DNA of 36,853 nt, taken from NCBI RefSeq assembly GCF_000282215.1, contig NZ_AKJS01000077.1, positions 1 through 36,853 of the forward strand, given 5' to 3'. The notes beneath the pieces are model-generated. The model saw nothing but the letters and a program-made list of their open reading frames with translations. It had not been told where the DNA came from and made no database searches. Below, in pieces: positions 34,112 through 36,853 of the stretch. The DNA is from Pseudomonas sp. GM21 (lineage in GTDB: Bacteria; Pseudomonadota; Gammaproteobacteria; Pseudomonadales; Pseudomonadaceae). Position numbers and translations under genes: made by a program. The stretch's first letter is position 1. Each line of letters begins with the position of its first letter.

Positions 34112-35304
34112 CAGATGGTCCCTCGTAACGGAGGGTTTTCATCGTTCAGGTAATAGTTGCCCACCGCGTGATATTTCCAGCGTACCGGGTCGTGCAAGGT
34201 GTGCACGCGCGCGTTGCGCCAGTGACGATCCAGACCATGCTCGATCAGGGTGGCTTGGCTGCCGGCCAGTTCGAACAACGTACTGCCGGCGGCGAGGGAG
34301 ATTTCGGTGCTGATGGCTCGGGCTTCGGCGACGGCAATCGAGGCGGCGGCGACGGTTTCGGCGTTGGTGTCGGCTTGAGCCTTGTCGAGGCGTTCGCCGG
34401 AGCGTTCCAGCAGGGCTTCGGCGGCGTGCAGGCGAATGCTCAAGTGACCGAAACTCTTGATGGTCAGCGGGTCTTCAGTGGCTTTTGCATGGGTGGCATC
34501 GATCCATGGCCGGGTTTTGGTGCGCACGAAATGCAGCGCATCTTCATAAGCCGCACGGGCGATGCCGGTGTCGATGGCGGCGTGGAGGATCTGCGCCAGC
34601 GGGCCGACGGTGGTCGGGCGTTCGAAAGCGCTTTGGAACGGGATCACGTCCTCGGCTGCCACATACACGTCATCGAACACCACCGAGCCGCTGCCGGTGG
34701 TGCGCTGGCCAAAGCCGCTCCAATCGTCGATGACTGTCAGGCCCTTGCTGTCGTGCGGAACGAATGCCAGTTGCTGCACACCGTTTTCATCCACCACCGA
34801 GGTGGGGATGCGTTGTGCGTAAATCGCGCCGGTCGAGTAAAACTTGCGACCGTTGATGCGATAGCCATCACCGTCGCGCTTGAGACTGGTGACGCGGTCA
34901 TGAGCGGTTTTGGTCCCGAGTTCGGCGAGCGCATTGCCGAAGCGCTGGCCGGCCAACACTTCGGCGTACAGGCGTTGTTTCTGCTCATGGCTGGCGTTTA
35001 CACGCAGCACTTCAAGGGCATAAAAATGGTTCTGCGGGATTTGCCCGAGCGAGCCGTCAGCCTGGGCAATCAAGGCGATTACCTTGGCCAGTGTCACGTT
35101 GGACACACCGGCGCCGCCGTACTCCTTGGGTACGCTGATACCCCACAAGCCCGAGCGGGAAAACACTTCCAGTTCCGGGTGCGGCAAACGGCGTTCGCGG
35201 TCGCGCAGTGCGCTGTCGCGTTTGAAGTCGTCGGCCAGATCACTGGCGACGACCAGGGCTTGCTCGTCGCTGGTTATGACCGCGACGTGGTGGGAATAAG
35301 TCAT
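34111..35304 (-). CDS. SfnB/DszC-family flavin oxidoreductase, copy 1
   Basis: The 397-residue protein has the acyl-CoA dehydrogenase fold used by DszC and SfnB. Segments: RSGLWGISVPKEYGGAGVSN, GSLGQIPQNHFYALEVL, NGRKFYSTGAIYAQ, DDWSGFGQRTTGSGSVVFDD and a C-terminal LDRHWRNARVHTLHDPVRWK. Such enzymes oxygenate sulfur compounds with FMNH2 rather than dehydrogenate acyl-CoA. The start at MTYSHH has a TGGAGA box. It is a tandem paralogue of the next gene upstream, with near-identical C-terminal stretches. Confidence 0.9.
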   Translation of the reverse strand: MTYSHHVAVITSDEQALVVASDLADDFKRDSALRDRERRLPHPELEVFSRSGLWGISVPKEYGGAGVSNVTLAKVIALIAQADGSLGQIPQNHFYALEVLRVNASHEQKQRLYAEVLAGQRFGNALAELGTKTAHDRVTSLKRDGDGYRINGRKFYSTGAIYAQRIPTSVVDENGVQQLAFVPHDSKGLTVIDDWSGFGQRTTGSGSVVFDDVYVAAEDVIPFQSAFERPTTVGPLAQILHAAIDTGIARAAYEDALHFVRTKTRPWIDATHAKATEDPLTIKSFGHLSIRLHAAEALLERSGERLDKAQADTNAETVAAASIAVAEARAISTEISLAAGSTLFELAGSQATLIEHGLDRHWRNARVHTLHDPVRWKYHAVGNYYLNDENPPLRGTI

Positions 35305-35342
35305 GTGTTTCTCCAGAGATCTGGTCAAAAGGGTACTGGTCG

Positions 35343-36584
35343 TCAGATCCAGGAATGCCGCGCCGGTAGCGTGCCATTGAGGTGGTAGGTGCCGACCGCG
35401 TGATATTTCCAGCGCACCGGGTCGTGCAGCGTGTGCACGCGGGCGTTGCGCCAGTGGCGGTCGAGGTTGAATTCGGCGAGGGTGGCGCGGCTGCCGGCCA
35501 GTTCGAAGAGTTTTTCGCTGGCCAGCAGCGAGATCTCGGTGGTCAGCACTTTGGCTTCGGCCACGGCAATCGATGCGCGGGCCGCCGACTCGGCCGTTAG
35601 GGGCGCGGCGTTGACTTGATCAAGTACTTTCCCGGCTTTGCGCAACAGCGCTTCGGCGGCGTGCAGTTCGATTTTCAACTTGCCGATATCTGCGATCACG
35701 TACAGGTCATCGCTGGCGCGTTCGACCTTGGCGTCGATCCACGGACGCGCGCGGGTTTTCACGAACTCGATGGCGTCGTCGATCGCGCCCCGGGCGATTC
35801 CCGCGTCGATGGCCGCTTGAATCAGTTGTGACACGGCGCCCTGGAGATTCGGCTTCTGGTTGATCTTCCAGTTATCCACCACCAGCTCGGCGTCGACCCG
35901 CACGTTGTTGAGCAAAATGGTGCCGCTGGCGGTGGTGCGCTGACCGAAACCCGACCAGTCATCAACGATGCGCAGCCCCGGCGTACCGCGACGAACGAAG
36001 GCCAGTACTTGCTTGCCGTCATCGTTCAACGCTTTGACTGCGACCCAGTGGGCGAACAGCGCGCCCGTGGAGTAAAACTTCTGGCCATTGAGGACAAAAC
36101 CGTCGCCATCGGCGGTGATGCGTGCCTTGAGTTCCAGGGTGTTTTTTGTACCGCGTTCGGGGCCCGCATTGCCGATGCGCCAGCCGTCGAGCACGCTTTT
36201 GAACAGCTGCTTTTTCTGCGCTTCCGTGGCGCTGCCCAGCACCAGGTTGAGAATGCCGAACTGGTTCTGCGGAATCTGTCCCAACGCCGGATCTGCCGCG
36301 GAAATGATCGCGAACACCTCGGCGAGTGTGACGAACGAAACCTGTGGGCCGCCGTATTCACGCGGGATGGCAATGCTGCCTAAACCGCTGCGGGTGAACT
36401 GTTCGATTTCCGACCAGGGCAACTTGCGCTGCCGGTCACGTTTGGCCGCGTGAAGACGGGCGACCTGCGCCAGTTCATGGGCGGCTTCAATGGCTTGAGC
36501 GTCGTTGCACAAAACCTGTGCGGGCAACAACAACGGGGCGACGTCCAGATCACTGTGGACGATTGCATCTGCCAGACTGGACAT
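35343..36584 (-). CDS. SfnB/DszC-family flavin oxidoreductase, copy 2
   Basis: The 413-residue protein has the same fold as its neighbour: RSGLGSIAIPREYGGPQVSF, DPALGQIPQNQFGILNL, NGQKFYSTGALFAH, DDWSGFGQRTTASGTILLNN and the shared end LDRHWRNARVHTLHDPVRWK. AAGGAG precedes the ATG. It is the first gene of the minus-strand operon, so the promoter must lie in 36585-36853. Together with copy 1 and the DszA-type enzyme it would form an organosulfur oxidation set feeding sulfite or a sulfur amino acid. Confidence 0.9.
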   Translation of the reverse strand: MSSLADAIVHSDLDVAPLLLPAQVLCNDAQAIEAAHELAQVARLHAAKRDRQRKLPWSEIEQFTRSGLGSIAIPREYGGPQVSFVTLAEVFAIISAADPALGQIPQNQFGILNLVLGSATEAQKKQLFKSVLDGWRIGNAGPERGTKNTLELKARITADGDGFVLNGQKFYSTGALFAHWVAVKALNDDGKQVLAFVRRGTPGLRIVDDWSGFGQRTTASGTILLNNVRVDAELVVDNWKINQKPNLQGAVSQLIQAAIDAGIARGAIDDAIEFVKTRARPWIDAKVERASDDLYVIADIGKLKIELHAAEALLRKAGKVLDQVNAAPLTAESAARASIAVAEAKVLTTEISLLASEKLFELAGSRATLAEFNLDRHWRNARVHTLHDPVRWKYHAVGTYHLNGTLPARHSWI

Positions 36585-36737
36585 CAGTGCCGCTCCTTGG
36601 CTGCACGCAATGCCCTGGCGATCTGCACTGGGGTGATTGTGTTCCGGACCATACCTACCTCACATCTCATGGGATCGTCGCGTGGGTTGCGACGAATAAA
36701 AACAAGAATGTCCGGTGGTCCGGTGCATATACCCTAA

Positions 36738-36780
36738 GCGCGTATAAAAAATTAATAAACTAACTTTTAGGAATATACAT
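36738..36780 (-). promoter_or_regulatory. AT-rich upstream region of the SfnB operon, candidate sulfur-regulator site
   Basis: The minus strand reads ATATTCCTAAAAGTTAG, then TTTATTAATTTTTTATACG. It resembles the ATTC(C/T)T motifs before oscA and the RBBP9-type gene. I could not fix a -35/-10 pair. Confidence 0.35.
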
Positions 36781-36785
36781 AGAAG

Positions 36786-36823
36786 GGGTGACGTACACCC
36801 ATTTGATGAGGTGACGCATACCC
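36786..36823. repeat. Two near-identical 14-bp direct repeats upstream of the SfnB operon
   Basis: GGTGACGTACACCC and GGTGACGCATACCC, about 24 bp apart. The first is also a hairpin-type palindrome (GGGTG, ACGTA, CACCC). They may be protein binding sites. Confidence 0.4.
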
Positions 36824-36853
36824 GTAGCAGCTGGCGAAGCCTGCGTCCGGCTG
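36824..36853. repeat. TGTAGCAGCTG-family repeat, truncated by the window edge
   Basis: GTAGCAGCTGGCGAAGCCTG and what follows match the left arm of the repeat at 29886 base for base; the right arm lies beyond the window. Confidence 0.85.

Noticed and set aside
34168..35388. 406-codon plus-strand open frame opposite the SfnB-like gene
   Set aside because: It is an antisense shadow; the minus-strand protein is a clear family member.

Overview
The window reads as chromosomal DNA of a Pseudomonas from the P. fluorescens / P. putida side of the genus. Three things support this. The order PAS-GGDEF-EAL gene, oscA, sbp, cysT, cysW, cysA beside a DesA-type desaturase matches the P. aeruginosa PA0280-PA0286 region as I remember it. 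A DszA/SfnB-type monooxygenase set next to metNIQ matches a P. putida sulfur locus. The gaps are full of REP-type palindromes of the kind common in fluorescent pseudomonads. This is judged from protein motifs and remembered gene order; no search was run.

Layout. 0.1-5.8 kb: signalling and membrane genes (REC-HDOD regulator, PAS diguanylate cyclase, DesA-like desaturase, dual GGDEF-EAL protein). 5.9-10.1 kb: sulfate uptake (oscA, sbp, cysT, cysW, cysA) behind a perfect inverted repeat that looks like a sulfur-regulator site. 10.1-14.5 kb: a DUF962 protein, a Crp/Fnr regulator, a receiver-only response regulator, a HipB/HipA module with its own palindromic operator, and an AraC regulator. 14.6-16.4 kb: a membrane desaturase (possibly UndB-like, 1-alkene forming) and an orphan small gene. 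16.5-22.7 kb: a second sulfur block with an RBBP9-type hydrolase, a degenerate sigma-54 activator, an unlinked MetQ and a four-gene ABC importer whose binding protein resembles the cysteine-binding CjaA family. 23-28.2 kb: a TriABC-type RND efflux operon with two adaptor proteins. 28.3-29.9 kb: a methyltransferase and a DUF3077 gene with a long structured leader. 30-36.6 kb: a minus-strand operon of two SfnB-type flavin enzymes, a DszA-type flavin monooxygenase and MetQ-MetN-MetI.

How it fits together. Most of the window is a sulfur-scavenging neighbourhood. Sulfate enters through Sbp-CysTWA. Methionine or related sulfur compounds enter through MetNIQ plus an extra MetQ. Cysteine or cystine probably enters through the four-gene importer. 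Organosulfur compounds are probably oxidised by the DszA/SfnB-type enzymes. OscA and the SfnR-like protein are likely starvation-response factors. Several upstream regions carry ATTC(C/T)T-type AT-rich repeats that could be shared CysB-family sites.

The least explained items are the structured leader before the DUF3077 gene, the sigma-54 activator with altered key motifs whose stop codon lies inside a repeat, the receiver-only regulator beside hipBA, a 31-codon gene with a strong ribosome binding site, and the orphan 107-residue gene.
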